The position numbers were made by a program, and so were the translations under genes. Shown one piece after another: positions 7,403 through 16,049 of a stretch of 32,418 nucleotides of DNA (position 1 is the first letter of the stretch; every line of letters starts with the position of its first letter). The notes under the pieces were generated by a model that saw only the letters and a program-made list of their open reading frames with translations, had not been told where the DNA came from and did not search any database. Source of the DNA: Acidobacteriota bacterium (GTDB taxonomy: Bacteria; Acidobacteriota; Terriglobia; Bryobacterales; Bryobacteraceae); contig JAFDVS010000080.1 in assembly GCA_018268935.1 (NCBI GenBank), positions 1 to 32,418 on the forward strand. Direction: 5' to 3'.

Positions 7403-9250
7403 ATGAAGCGATTCCAGGCGCTGTGCTTTCTTCTTCAATTGCCTCTAATAGCGCAATCGATTCCGGCCTATGACGAGTTCGTCAATGCCCTGCTGGCAAA
7501 GCACGGCATCCCCGGCGCTGCCTTAGCCGTTACCCGCAACGGCCGTCTGGTTCATGCCCGAGGTTACGGCTTCGCCGACCGGGAATCGCAAACGCCTGTG
7601 CAACCCGATTCGCTCTTCCGCGTGGCCAGCCTCTCCAAAGCCATCACCGCCGTTGCCGTGATGCACTTGGTGGAAGAAGGAAGACTCCACCTCGATCAGC
7701 CGGCCTTCTCGCTGCTTCCCGATCTGCAGCCATCTCCCGGCATTGGCGAAGACCCGCGCCTGGCCGGCATCACCATTCGCCATTTGCTGGAACACTCCGC
7801 CGGTTGGGATCGCAACACCTCCATCGATCCGATGTTCGAGCCTTCCCTCACCAGCGAACGGCCTGCTTCCGCGGAGAGCATCATCCGCGCCATGCGCGCA
7901 CGGGCCCTCCAGCTCGACCCCGGCACACGCTATGCCTACTCCAACTTTGGATACTCCGTCCTCGGCCGGATCATCGAGCGTGTTACCGGCGCCAGCTACG
8001 AACAGTATGTCCGCGCGCATGTGCTCGCACCCATGGGAATTTCCGATGTGAAAACAGGAAATACGCTGGAGCAAGGACGGCTTCCCGGCGAAGTGAAATA
8101 TTACACCGGCGATACCTCCCCCAGCGTCTTCGCCGACACCCCGCGAACCCTGCCCACAGCCTATGGCGGCTTTGCCCTCGAAACCCTCGATGCTCACGGC
8201 GGCTGGGTGGCCAGCGTCATCGACTACGCGAAGTTCCTCAATGCCATCGACGGCCGCCGCGGCAAGCGCTTCCTCTCCCCGGCCAGTGTGGCTGCCATGA
8301 CCGCGCGCCCCGGCCTTCCTGAATACCGCGACGCACAGACCTGGTACGGCTTTGGCCTCAGCGTGCGGCCCATTGGAGCCGAGGCCACCTGGTGGCACAG
8401 CGGCTCGCTGCCCGGAACCATCACCTATATGGCCCGCACCGCAAATGGATTCACTTGGGTCCTGTTCCTCAACTACCGTCCCACGCGTTCCGGCGGCGAC
8501 GACATCCTCACCGATGTGGACCGCGGCCTGTCTGCTGCATTCACCCGCGTCACTGCATGGCCGGCCACGGACCTCTTCGCCAACTACCCCGACGTCATCG
8601 AAGCCCCACCGGCTCTCACCGCGCGCGAAGGCGTCGTCAACGCGGCGACAAACGCTCGCGGGATCGTCTCCGGATCGTGGCTGCGTATTCACGGTACGAA
8701 CCTCGCGGCACACGCCCGCACCCTGCGCGGGGAAGACGTTGTAGATGGACGACTGCCCACGCTGCTCGATGGAGTCAGTGTGAAGATCAACGGGATGGCT
8801 GCCGTGCTCTACTCTATCAGCCCTTCGCAGATTGAAGCGCAAGCGCCCGCCGGCCTTGAGCCGGGGTGGGTCAACGTCGAAGTGACCCGCGAGGGCACAG
8901 CTTCGAATCCTGTGCTCGCCAACTCCCGGCATCACGCCCCTGGAGTACTCTCCATCAAAAACCAGTCCGCCAATTCCATCGTCATTCTCGGAACCGGCTT
9001 CGAACCTTCGCCCGCCGGGATACTGCATCCTCCCGCACCGATGACCCATGCGGTGCAAGTCGAAGTCGGAGATCAACCGGCCAACGTCACTTCGTCCCGC
9101 ATCGCCGGGCCAGGGCTGTTTCAAATGGAGGCAGATCTGCCCAGCCTGCCCGCAGGCGATTACCCCGTGACGATTACCGTGAACGGAGTCCGCTCACCCG
9201 CCGGACCCGTTGTTTCCTTAGGCAGCGCTGGGGCGGAAGTATTGCCATAG
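7403..9250 (+). CDS. Secreted serine hydrolase (beta-lactamase/class C family) fused to a Solibacter-type C-terminal domain
   Basis: The 615-residue product has a Sec signal peptide (about 1-18) and then a penicillin-binding/beta-lactamase class C fold (about 22-385). All three active-site motifs are present: SLSK (S76, K79), YSN (Y179-N181) and HSG (H332-G334) in place of KTG. HSG is common in esterases and D-aminopeptidases of this family, so a peptidase or esterase role is as likely as antibiotic hydrolysis. Residues about 405-612 match the Solibacter C-terminal domain (TIGR03437-like): VVNAATN, GSWLRIHGTNLA, LPTLLDGVSVKING, YSISPSQIEAQAP. That domain is largely confined to Solibacter relatives. 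No clear ribosome site precedes the ATG. The last 33 bases overlap the convergent VWA gene. Confidence 0.92.
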   Translation: MKRFQALCFLLQLPLIAQSIPAYDEFVNALLAKHGIPGAALAVTRNGRLVHARGYGFADRESQTPVQPDSLFRVASLSKAITAVAVMHLVEEGRLHLDQPAFSLLPDLQPSPGIGEDPRLAGITIRHLLEHSAGWDRNTSIDPMFEPSLTSERPASAESIIRAMRARALQLDPGTRYAYSNFGYSVLGRIIERVTGASYEQYVRAHVLAPMGISDVKTGNTLEQGRLPGEVKYYTGDTSPSVFADTPRTLPTAYGGFALETLDAHGGWVASVIDYAKFLNAIDGRRGKRFLSPASVAAMTARPGLPEYRDAQTWYGFGLSVRPIGAEATWWHSGSLPGTITYMARTANGFTWVLFLNYRPTRSGGDDILTDVDRGLSAAFTRVTAWPATDLFANYPDVIEAPPALTAREGVVNAATNARGIVSGSWLRIHGTNLAAHARTLRGEDVVDGRLPTLLDGVSVKINGMAAVLYSISPSQIEAQAPAGLEPGWVNVEVTREGTASNPVLANSRHHAPGVLSIKNQSANSIVILGTGFEPSPAGILHPPAPMTHAVQVEVGDQPANVTSSRIAGPGLFQMEADLPSLPAGDYPVTITVNGVRSPAGPVVSLGSAGAEVLP

Positions 9251-11713
9251 CCCCTTCCACTTCCGCAGTAGCAACTCGATCACATTGGCCGCTATGGCGA
9301 TGCCCAGCAGCATCGGCCAGAGCCGAACGGTGGCAGGCACCGACTTGCCGCCGGCACTGAAGACGTCCGCCGCCGCCGGTTGGAAGCGGCCGCTGGTGTA
9401 GGTCGAGACCTGCTTCAGCAGCAGCTCATCCGAGCCATACTCCGTCAGTTCATCCTCAGGCCTGTAGTGGCCGACTTCAGGAAACGCCATCGACTCCGAC
9501 AGCGTGCGCACACGGAACAGACCGCGCCGGTTGCCAATCGCGACACGCCCACGGAACACGCCAGGCGAAACCTTTTGCAGCTCCACCGGTTTCTGGAAAT
9601 TGTCCGGACCAAAGGCGAACAACCCCGGCAGCGGAGTTGGCTCCGGCACATGCGCCGCCAGCCGGTATTCCGCGATCAGGCTCCCGCTGGGGCTATCGTA
9701 TTCCAGCCGCGCTTCACCATGCTGCGTGTGCGGCAGCAGGTCGCGCAGCACGTTCGCCCAGAAGCGGTCATAGCTTTTCCAGGTCACCCAGTCCGCCGCC
9801 CATCGGGCCTTCGCGTCACTGGCAAACACCGCGGTCCGCCCCAGTCCATACTGCCACCGCGCGAACAGCGGATCACGCCGGTCGATGCTCAAAATCGTAT
9901 CGGCGGAAGGCTTCGAGATGAACTTCACATAGCCTTTCAACGCAGGCGCCGACGCCATGTCCACGCCATCCAGCACCTCGGTGTTCTTCACCACAACCGG
10001 CACAATCGGCTTTTCAATCGCCGTTGACCCGGTGTGCTCCATCACGTCCTTCAACAGGATCTGTTCCAGGCCGGATGGATCATTGAGGAAATACGATTTA
10101 CCTTTAGCAAACGACGCGATCTTTTCGAGATAGGCGCGGTTCACGTCCTGGCCCAAACCCACGGTCGAGATCGTCACCCGTTCATTGGCCGCTTCCTTTG
10201 CCAGGTTGATCGAATCGCCTTCTTCGGAGATACCGTCTGTCAGCAGCACGATGTGCTTGAACGTGGCCTTCTGCGGCACTGCCTTGCGATAGGCCTCACT
10301 CAGTGCCGGCGCGATCTGCGTACCGCCGTCCGGCGTAATGCCCGCCACCAGCCGCTTGATCGAGGCCCGATCCTCAGCCTTGCGAATGGGCACGGCCCAT
10401 TGAAAGGAGTTATCGAAGATCAACACGCCTACCTGGTCCACCGGCCGCAGGTTCTCAATCACACCGATGGCGGCCACGCGGGCCAGTTCCATCTTGCGCC
10501 CTTCCATCGACGACGATTTGTCGATGATCAGCACCACCATCGTGCCTTCGGGCGAGCGCGGCGGAGCAAGCTTGGCCGGCAACGCGCGTTCCACCGGATC
10601 CTCTTCCTTCTTGCCTTCGACGAACACGTTCTGCTCGCCGCCGATGATCAGCATGCCGCCACCCTGCTTCACATAAGCTTCCAGGTCCGCTTTGCGCTGC
10701 GGCGGGATCGCTTCCATGTTGTGGTTGTTGAATACGATCAACTGGTACTCGGAGAGCTTCGCCGAATTGGCGTCGGCTACTCGTTCCACTTGAAAGTGGC
10801 CCGCTTCGAACACGCCAAGGATGTGTTGATCGACGCCGGCTGGATCTTGCGAAACATAGAGCACACGCGGGCTCCGCACCATCAACGCCTGCTCGAAGCG
10901 CACATCACCGAGATCGCTGGTACGCAGGATGCCGGAGACATCGATCGCCCCGGCCGAGTTGATGCTGGAGAACACGCGCACCGAATTCTCGCCCGCTTCC
11001 AACTGCAGATTGTTCGTGCCAAGCGTCCGTCCCTCGGCGCTGATTTCCACGCTCGCCTGCGTCTTACGCGGCGTGCTGATCAGCATCTCGATCGGAAAGC
11101 GCTCGCCGGTGAAAGCGATGGAGGGCATAGTCAGCGACTCAATGCGCAGCCCCGGTTTCGGCCGCCCTTTCAGAGCGAACGTATCCACCGGGATGCCGAG
11201 TTGTTGCGCCTGCCACGCGGCTCGAGCAATGGACCCGCGGGTTTCCTTGCCGTCCGAAATGAGAACGATGCGTCCCACCATGCCGGCGGGCAGCGATGCC
11301 GTCGCTTCGCGAATGGCGGCTTCCAGATCCGTGGCGCGCCCCACTTCGCCTGAAGCGGGCTTCAGCTTCCAGGCGTTGGTGAACTCACCGGCTTCCACCG
11401 GCCGCGTGGACCGCCCAAACGGGATGACGCGCACCCAGTGCCTGCCGCGCGCTTTCTCAATCTCCGTCGCCACCTGCGAGGCCCGGTCCAGGTCAGAAGT
11501 GGACACGCTGGCCGAAGTATCCACCAAAACAGCAACGGCCATCTTTGTTTCAAACACCGAAAGGTTCGGCTCCGCCAGCGCCAGCACGATGGCCAGCAAC
11601 GCAATGGTCTTCAGAATCAGCCCGCGATGAAACTGCGTGCGCCGCCATTCCACCAGCGGGAAAATGGCCACCAACGGCAACAGAAACAGCACCCAGCCGC
11701 GATCGAAGTTCAT
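9218..11713 (-). CDS. Membrane protein with two VWA domains and a glutamine-amidotransferase-like domain
   Basis: The 831-residue protein has two N-terminal membrane helices (about 6-22 and 31-47) and one near the C-terminus (about 797-815). The first VWA domain has MIDAS residues D65-T-S67-A-S69. A class I amidotransferase-like fold lies at about 283-380 (VLYVSQD, GGGMLIIGGEQ) with no obvious catalytic cysteine. A second VWA domain starts at about 391 with a full MIDAS site: D398-K-S400-S-S402, T465 and D493. Such proteins accompany DUF58/BatA proteins in MoxR-linked clusters and are thought to take part in envelope assembly or stress tolerance; the exact job is unknown. The ATG overlaps the BatA-like stop by four bases and is preceded by AGGAAGG/GGAGG inside that gene, so coupled translation is likely. 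Confidence 0.88.
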   Translation of the reverse strand: MNFDRGWVLFLLPLVAIFPLVEWRRTQFHRGLILKTIALLAIVLALAEPNLSVFETKMAVAVLVDTSASVSTSDLDRASQVATEIEKARGRHWVRVIPFGRSTRPVEAGEFTNAWKLKPASGEVGRATDLEAAIREATASLPAGMVGRIVLISDGKETRGSIARAAWQAQQLGIPVDTFALKGRPKPGLRIESLTMPSIAFTGERFPIEMLISTPRKTQASVEISAEGRTLGTNNLQLEAGENSVRVFSSINSAGAIDVSGILRTSDLGDVRFEQALMVRSPRVLYVSQDPAGVDQHILGVFEAGHFQVERVADANSAKLSEYQLIVFNNHNMEAIPPQRKADLEAYVKQGGGMLIIGGEQNVFVEGKKEEDPVERALPAKLAPPRSPEGTMVVLIIDKSSSMEGRKMELARVAAIGVIENLRPVDQVGVLIFDNSFQWAVPIRKAEDRASIKRLVAGITPDGGTQIAPALSEAYRKAVPQKATFKHIVLLTDGISEEGDSINLAKEAANERVTISTVGLGQDVNRAYLEKIASFAKGKSYFLNDPSGLEQILLKDVMEHTGSTAIEKPIVPVVVKNTEVLDGVDMASAPALKGYVKFISKPSADTILSIDRRDPLFARWQYGLGRTAVFASDAKARWAADWVTWKSYDRFWANVLRDLLPHTQHGEARLEYDSPSGSLIAEYRLAAHVPEPTPLPGLFAFGPDNFQKPVELQKVSPGVFRGRVAIGNRRGLFRVRTLSESMAFPEVGHYRPEDELTEYGSDELLLKQVSTYTSGRFQPAAADVFSAGGKSVPATVRLWPMLLGIAIAANVIELLLRKWKGLWQYFRPSAA

Positions 11714-13626
11714 GATGCCTTCCTCCGCGGCGATTCGGCTTTCTTAAGAAACGGCAGGATCTTCTGCGTCGTGGCGGCTGTGGCCGCGCCCATCCCAAAC
11801 AGGATCCACTCCGCAATCAGCAGCAGGCCCGCCAATATGGCGAGCCATTGCCACACGTCGCGCGCAGCGGACTCCACACCGCCCACACCGGCAAATCCGG
11901 CGCGCACGGTCTTCGGCGGTTCCCACTTCGCCTCACCGATCTCGGGCAAGGTCATCGAGTACACGACATCGCGATCGCCCAGGCTCACGCGCACGGTTTC
12001 CGGTGTGCCGCTGAAGAAGCGCAGCGTTCGATTGCGGATGGTGAACGGCAGGTTGGTCCTCTCACCGGCCAGCACGCGCACGCGGCTCGAATCATAATCG
12101 CTATCCAAGGCAAGCGACACCGTCCCGGTGCTCCCTGCCTGCAACTCCACACGCGTGAAAATATCGGGCTCCATCCACTTCAGGATGTTGGCAAACAACA
12201 GCGGCGTGGCCAGTTCATAGCGCATCGCCGAGCGCATCGGATGGAAACCGAACACGGCGGTCTTTGTCTGGCCGGGCCGCGCCAGTATCGCCGCATTGCC
12301 ATCCGCTTCCGCGATCACCATATCGCCGGGCGCGCCACTGAATAGCGATGTTTGTTCCAGCCGGATGTCTTTCGTGTGCAGCCCCGCGGCGAGAAACTGA
12401 TCGGCGCGCCAATGCACGGTGACATCCTTCTTCTCGGCCCGAACCGGCACCGGCGACCCGTTAGCAGGCGGCTCAATGTAGATGGCGTTCTGCGTGATCG
12501 CGGCCGTGGGGCGGAAGCGATCGAAGATCAGCAGGCCCGCCTTCGCATCAGGTTCGTACACCGTGGCTGGACGAAACACCGTTTCCACATGTGGATTGGC
12601 CGCCAGCAGCGGCCGCAGCAACTCCGGCTGGTTGGTGTAGACAACCACTCGCAAAGCAGCCTCGCCCGGCAGTTCCAAGGTCGCTGTATCGTCCGCCGGC
12701 AGGGCATCGTTGCTCTCCAGTTGCGCCTCCAGCCAACCCGCCGCCTTAGTGCGGAACTCAAAACTGGAACTGACTTCCGCGCCAGGCGCCAGCGACAATC
12801 GCCGCGTACCCACCGGCGCGCCGCCATAAGCCACCGTCAGCGGCACCACGCGCGGACGCTGCCCGTAGTTGCGCGCCGTCACGTAGATCTGCCACAACTC
12901 GTGATCCTGTGGCGAGCGGCGCAGACTGAGCTTGCGCAGACCGCAGTTCTCCAACTCCCGCTTCACCGGAAGCAGCCGCAGGTTGCTCGGCAGGCTCGGC
13001 ATCTCTGTGATCGTGTCCGGCATCATCCGCGCCGAGCCGGCAAATACGATCTCCCCAGCCCGCTTGCCTTCCAGACGCAGTGCCTGCGCGGCGAACTCAA
13101 TGCTCTGCCCCAGGTTCAGTGACGCCGACCCCGGTTGAATGCCGCGAATGGCTTGCTCCAGCGTGCCGCGATTCGTTTCAAACCCCGTCACTGGCGTAGC
13201 CAGCGCATCGGCCTTCACCAGCATCACGCGATCAGAAGAGGGCAGCGCCCGAACATAGCGGATGGCCGCGGTACGTGCCTCATCGAGCAGCGTGCGGCGA
13301 TTGGCGCCCTGCGCGCCCATCCATGCCGATGCATCCACCACCAGCACGTGATCGCGCGAACTGCGGTCCGGCGAGCCAATACGCAGTTGGGCGATGGCCA
13401 GCAGTAAACAAAGAATCGCCAGTAATTGCAGCAGCAGCGAGAGCGGTTGCTGGATCTTGCGGCGGTGTTTGCGCTGCGAGGGAATCTCCGATTGCTGCCA
13501 GAATCGCAGGGTGGCTACGGTGACTTTCTTCCGGCTCCGGTCGAGCAGATAGAGCACCACCACCAGGGACGACACCGCGCCGAACAATGCCAGAAACTCC
13601 GCCGCGGAGAGGTTGAAGAAGAACAT
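11710..13626 (-). CDS. BatA-like VWA membrane protein with degenerate MIDAS site
   Basis: The 638-residue product has the BatA/aerotolerance N-terminal signature: a helix at about 7-27, a basic linker (RSRKK, QRKHRRK) and a second helix at about 60-80. A VWA-like domain follows from about 93, and a last helix sits near the C-terminus (WLAILAGLLLIAEWILF). The metal site is broken. The usual DxSxS reads D98-A-S-A-W102, and the later strand that normally ends in (S/T)DG reads VFAGSARM. Metal-dependent adhesion is therefore unlikely, and the domain may be structural. It sits between DUF58 and the double-VWA protein with overlaps of one and four bases, so the three are almost certainly one transcript. 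Confidence 0.87.
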   Translation of the reverse strand: MFFFNLSAAEFLALFGAVSSLVVVLYLLDRSRKKVTVATLRFWQQSEIPSQRKHRRKIQQPLSLLLQLLAILCLLLAIAQLRIGSPDRSSRDHVLVVDASAWMGAQGANRRTLLDEARTAAIRYVRALPSSDRVMLVKADALATPVTGFETNRGTLEQAIRGIQPGSASLNLGQSIEFAAQALRLEGKRAGEIVFAGSARMMPDTITEMPSLPSNLRLLPVKRELENCGLRKLSLRRSPQDHELWQIYVTARNYGQRPRVVPLTVAYGGAPVGTRRLSLAPGAEVSSSFEFRTKAAGWLEAQLESNDALPADDTATLELPGEAALRVVVYTNQPELLRPLLAANPHVETVFRPATVYEPDAKAGLLIFDRFRPTAAITQNAIYIEPPANGSPVPVRAEKKDVTVHWRADQFLAAGLHTKDIRLEQTSLFSGAPGDMVIAEADGNAAILARPGQTKTAVFGFHPMRSAMRYELATPLLFANILKWMEPDIFTRVELQAGSTGTVSLALDSDYDSSRVRVLAGERTNLPFTIRNRTLRFFSGTPETVRVSLGDRDVVYSMTLPEIGEAKWEPPKTVRAGFAGVGGVESAARDVWQWLAILAGLLLIAEWILFGMGAATAATTQKILPFLKKAESPRRKAS

Positions 13627-14510
13627 TAATAAACCGCCTGCGCCTGACTCAGCGGGCCGAACACGGCCTCCTCCACGGAGGTGTCGGTGCTCAGGCTGAT
13701 GAAGCGCCCTCCTTTGCGCAGGGCCAGATCGCGCAGCCCACGCGCATAATCATCGAACCGCTCTGTATAAAGCTGACGCACATCGTCCTCGAACGATAGC
13801 TGCATGTGCTCGCCCGATTCCGCATCCACCACGTCCAACTCGCCGCTCCATGGCGGCACGCGATCTTCGGGGGCGAAGACATGGAGAAGCAAAAGTTCAT
13901 GACCAATGTCGGCCAGGTATTGCAGCGATTTCTCCCACTCCTCCTCACCGAGGAAATCGGAAATGATGATCAGCAGCCCGCGCTGCGGGAAGCGCGCGGC
14001 AAACTCCTTGGCAATCGACAGGAACCGCGTGCTCCCCTGCGCCTTGAGCGAATCCAGATAATCGGCCGCCGGCGCAAAGCGATGCCGTCCGCCTCCGCAC
14101 GCAAGGCCATCGGCCAATTCCTCGGCAAAAGGAAGAATGTGAATCGACTCCAGCCGCACCAGCCCCACATAGCTCATGGCGCCGGCCAGCTTACGGGCAA
14201 ACTCAAACTTCGTGCCGCCTTCGCCGCTCCCCATCGAGGCCGAACAATCCAGCAGCACGCGCACCGGCACCCGCGGCTCCACCTGGAACATCTTCAGGAA
14301 AAGCTTCTCCAGCCGCATATAGGCGCGCCAGTTGACGGCGCGCAGGTCGTCGCCATGATGAAAGTGGCGATGATCGAGGAACTCCTGGCCCGCGCCGGCG
14401 AATCGGGACGTGTTATGCCCACCCACCAGACCGGGGAACGATCTGAGCCAATGGATAGTCAACCTTTCAAGGCGCTCTAAGAAAGCGCGGTCCAACAACG
14501 CCGCGGGCAT
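13626..14510 (-). CDS. DUF58 domain protein
   Basis: The 294-residue product is a DUF58 protein with a VWA-like fold. It carries the diagnostic stretch GDDLRAVNWRAYMRLEKL (53-70) and a MIDAS-like D88-C-S90-A-S92. No membrane helix is visible, so it is probably cytoplasmic. In many bacteria DUF58 lies next to a MoxR AAA+ ATPase and BatA-type proteins, with MoxR acting as a chaperone-like partner. Here the BatA-like gene follows directly (TAATG junction), but the gene upstream is citrate synthase, 40 bases away, and MoxR is absent from the window. The ATG at 14508-14510 has only a weak ribosome site. Confidence 0.9.
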   Translation of the reverse strand: MPAALLDRAFLERLERLTIHWLRSFPGLVGGHNTSRFAGAGQEFLDHRHFHHGDDLRAVNWRAYMRLEKLFLKMFQVEPRVPVRVLLDCSASMGSGEGGTKFEFARKLAGAMSYVGLVRLESIHILPFAEELADGLACGGGRHRFAPAADYLDSLKAQGSTRFLSIAKEFAARFPQRGLLIIISDFLGEEEWEKSLQYLADIGHELLLLHVFAPEDRVPPWSGELDVVDAESGEHMQLSFEDDVRQLYTERFDDYARGLRDLALRKGGRFISLSTDTSVEEAVFGPLSQAQAVY

Positions 14511-14525
14511 GGCTACATCTTATCG

Positions 14526-14541
14526 AAAAGCCCGCGCGGGC
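14526..14541 (-). terminator. GC palindrome followed by TTTT between citrate synthase and DUF58 genes
   Basis: GCCCGCGCGGGC (14530-14541) is a perfect 12-base palindrome that can form a 4-bp stem with a GCGC loop, plus one wobble pair. On the minus strand it is followed at once by TTTT (14529-14526), nine bases after the gltA stop. It could be a weak terminator or an attenuator limiting read-through from gltA. The stem is short, so strength is uncertain. Confidence 0.4.
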
Positions 14542-14550
14542 CGGGGAGTG

Positions 14551-15876
14551 CTAACCGTTCGTGGCGACGACTGCCTTCACCGGCTCCGGCACCACGGCCT
14601 TGTCATCGCCAATGTGGCGCAACGAATGGCCGGTATAAATCTGGCGCGGGCGGGCAATCTTCTGCTCCGGGTCCTCCACCAGTTCGTTCCACTGCGCCAG
14701 CCAGCCCACGGTGCGTGGAATGGCAAACAGCACGGTGAAGATGTCCGGCGTGAAGCCCATCGCCTGGTAGATAATGCCGCTGTAGAAATCGACGTTCGGA
14801 TACAGCTTGCGGCTGACGAAGTATTCGTCCTTGAGCGCGATTTGCTCCAGTTCAATGGCGGTCTCCAGCTTCGGGTTGAAGCCGGTAACCTTGAACACCG
14901 CATCGGCCGTCTGCTTGATGATCTTCGCGCGTGGGTCGTAGTTCTTGTAGACTCTGTGGCCGAAGCCCATCAGCTTGCACTGGCCCTTCTTCACTTTGTC
15001 GATAAACGTCGGGATGTTCTTCACATCGCCAATCTCATCCAGCATTTTGAGCACTTCTTCGTTCGCCCCGCCGTGCAACGGGCCGGCCAGCGCCGACGCC
15101 GCGGCCGACACGGAAAGATAAGGATCGGTATGGGCGCTGCCTACCGCGCGCATCGTATTGGTGGAGCAATTCTGTTCATGATCCGCATGCAGGATGAAGA
15201 GCACTTCCAGCGCCCGCGCCAGAACGGGGTTGGCGTCGTACTTCGCTTCTGTCATCTTCCACAGCATGTTCATGAAATTGGCCGCGTAGCTCAGGGAATT
15301 GTCGGGGTAGACGTAAGGCAAACCCAGGCTGTGGCGATACGCATACGCCGCAATGGTCGGCACCTTGCCGATTAACCGCATCATCTGCATGCGCCGGTTG
15401 GCCGTACTCTTGATGTCGCGCGCTTCCGGATAGAACGTGGACAAAGCAGCCACTGAGCTCACAAACATGCCCATCGGGTGCGCATCGAAGCGGAACCCTT
15501 CCATGAACTTCTTCAAATTCTCATGGATCATCGTGTGATGGATGATCTTGTCTTCCCACTCCGCCAGTTCGCTCGGCGTGGGCAACTCGCCAAACAGGAC
15601 GAGATAGGCTACCTGGAGAAAATTGCAATTCTCCGCCAGTTCGTCGATCGAGTAGCCGCGGTAGCGCAGGATGCCTCGGTCGCCATCAATAAAGGTGATC
15701 GCACTTCTGCAGGATGCGGTGTTGAGAAAGGCGGGGTCGTACGTCATCAGGCCGAAATCGGAGGGATCGGTCTTGATCTGACGGAGATCAATAGCGCGCA
15801 CGGTTCCATCGGCTATCGGTAAGTCGTAGGTTTTCGCAGTGCGGTTGTCGGTAATTCGCAGGGTCTCTTCTGGCAT
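14551..15876 (-). CDS. gltA: Citrate synthase (type II, hexameric class)
   Basis: This 441-residue enzyme condenses acetyl-CoA and oxaloacetate to citrate, the entry step of the TCA cycle, in the cytoplasm. Length and motifs match E. coli-type GltA: LHADHEQNCST (H230/H233), GPLHGGANEE (H268), MGFGHRVYKNYDPRA (H307) and NVDFYSG (D363). These fit the E. coli catalytic triad H264, H305 and D362. The ATG is preceded by AGGAG (CTCCT at 15883-15887 on the plus strand) with six-base spacing. A 173-bp gap upstream should hold its own promoter; it contains an AT-rich stretch near 15930-15960, but I cannot define a -35/-10 pair with confidence. The DUF58-BatA-VWA genes lie downstream in the same direction. 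Confidence 0.97.
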   Translation of the reverse strand: MPEETLRITDNRTAKTYDLPIADGTVRAIDLRQIKTDPSDFGLMTYDPAFLNTASCRSAITFIDGDRGILRYRGYSIDELAENCNFLQVAYLVLFGELPTPSELAEWEDKIIHHTMIHENLKKFMEGFRFDAHPMGMFVSSVAALSTFYPEARDIKSTANRRMQMMRLIGKVPTIAAYAYRHSLGLPYVYPDNSLSYAANFMNMLWKMTEAKYDANPVLARALEVLFILHADHEQNCSTNTMRAVGSAHTDPYLSVSAAASALAGPLHGGANEEVLKMLDEIGDVKNIPTFIDKVKKGQCKLMGFGHRVYKNYDPRAKIIKQTADAVFKVTGFNPKLETAIELEQIALKDEYFVSRKLYPNVDFYSGIIYQAMGFTPDIFTVLFAIPRTVGWLAQWNELVEDPEQKIARPRQIYTGHSLRHIGDDKAVVPEPVKAVVATNG

Positions 15877-16023
15877 TGGAGTCTCCTGAGCGTTTTGGTG
15901 TTACATCGAACTGTCAGGGAGTGCCAGCAATTGATATGCCAGAGTTATAACCGTATAAATCCAAAGCCCACTTCCTGGAGAGTGCGCGTCAGGTTGCGCA
16001 GGACTGGGGGAAATGGGCCAACT

Positions 16024-16039
16024 TCCATCCCAAGATGGA
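16024..16039. terminator. Small hairpin after the NHL propeller gene, possible terminator
   Basis: TCCATC (16024-16029) and GATGGA (16034-16039) form a 6-bp stem around CCAA, starting 11 bases past the stop of the minus-strand propeller gene. There is no T-run, so terminator function is only suggested by position. Confidence 0.25.
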
Positions 16040-16049
16040 GCGATAGAAT

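Noticed and set aside
7523..9124. 533-codon open frame opposite the serine hydrolase
   Set aside because: The plus-strand gene has intact active-site motifs and a recognised C-terminal domain; the antisense frame has neither.
10034..11353. 439-codon open frame opposite the double-VWA gene
   Set aside because: The translation is composition-driven (His/Arg/Leu-rich) with no fold or ribosome site.
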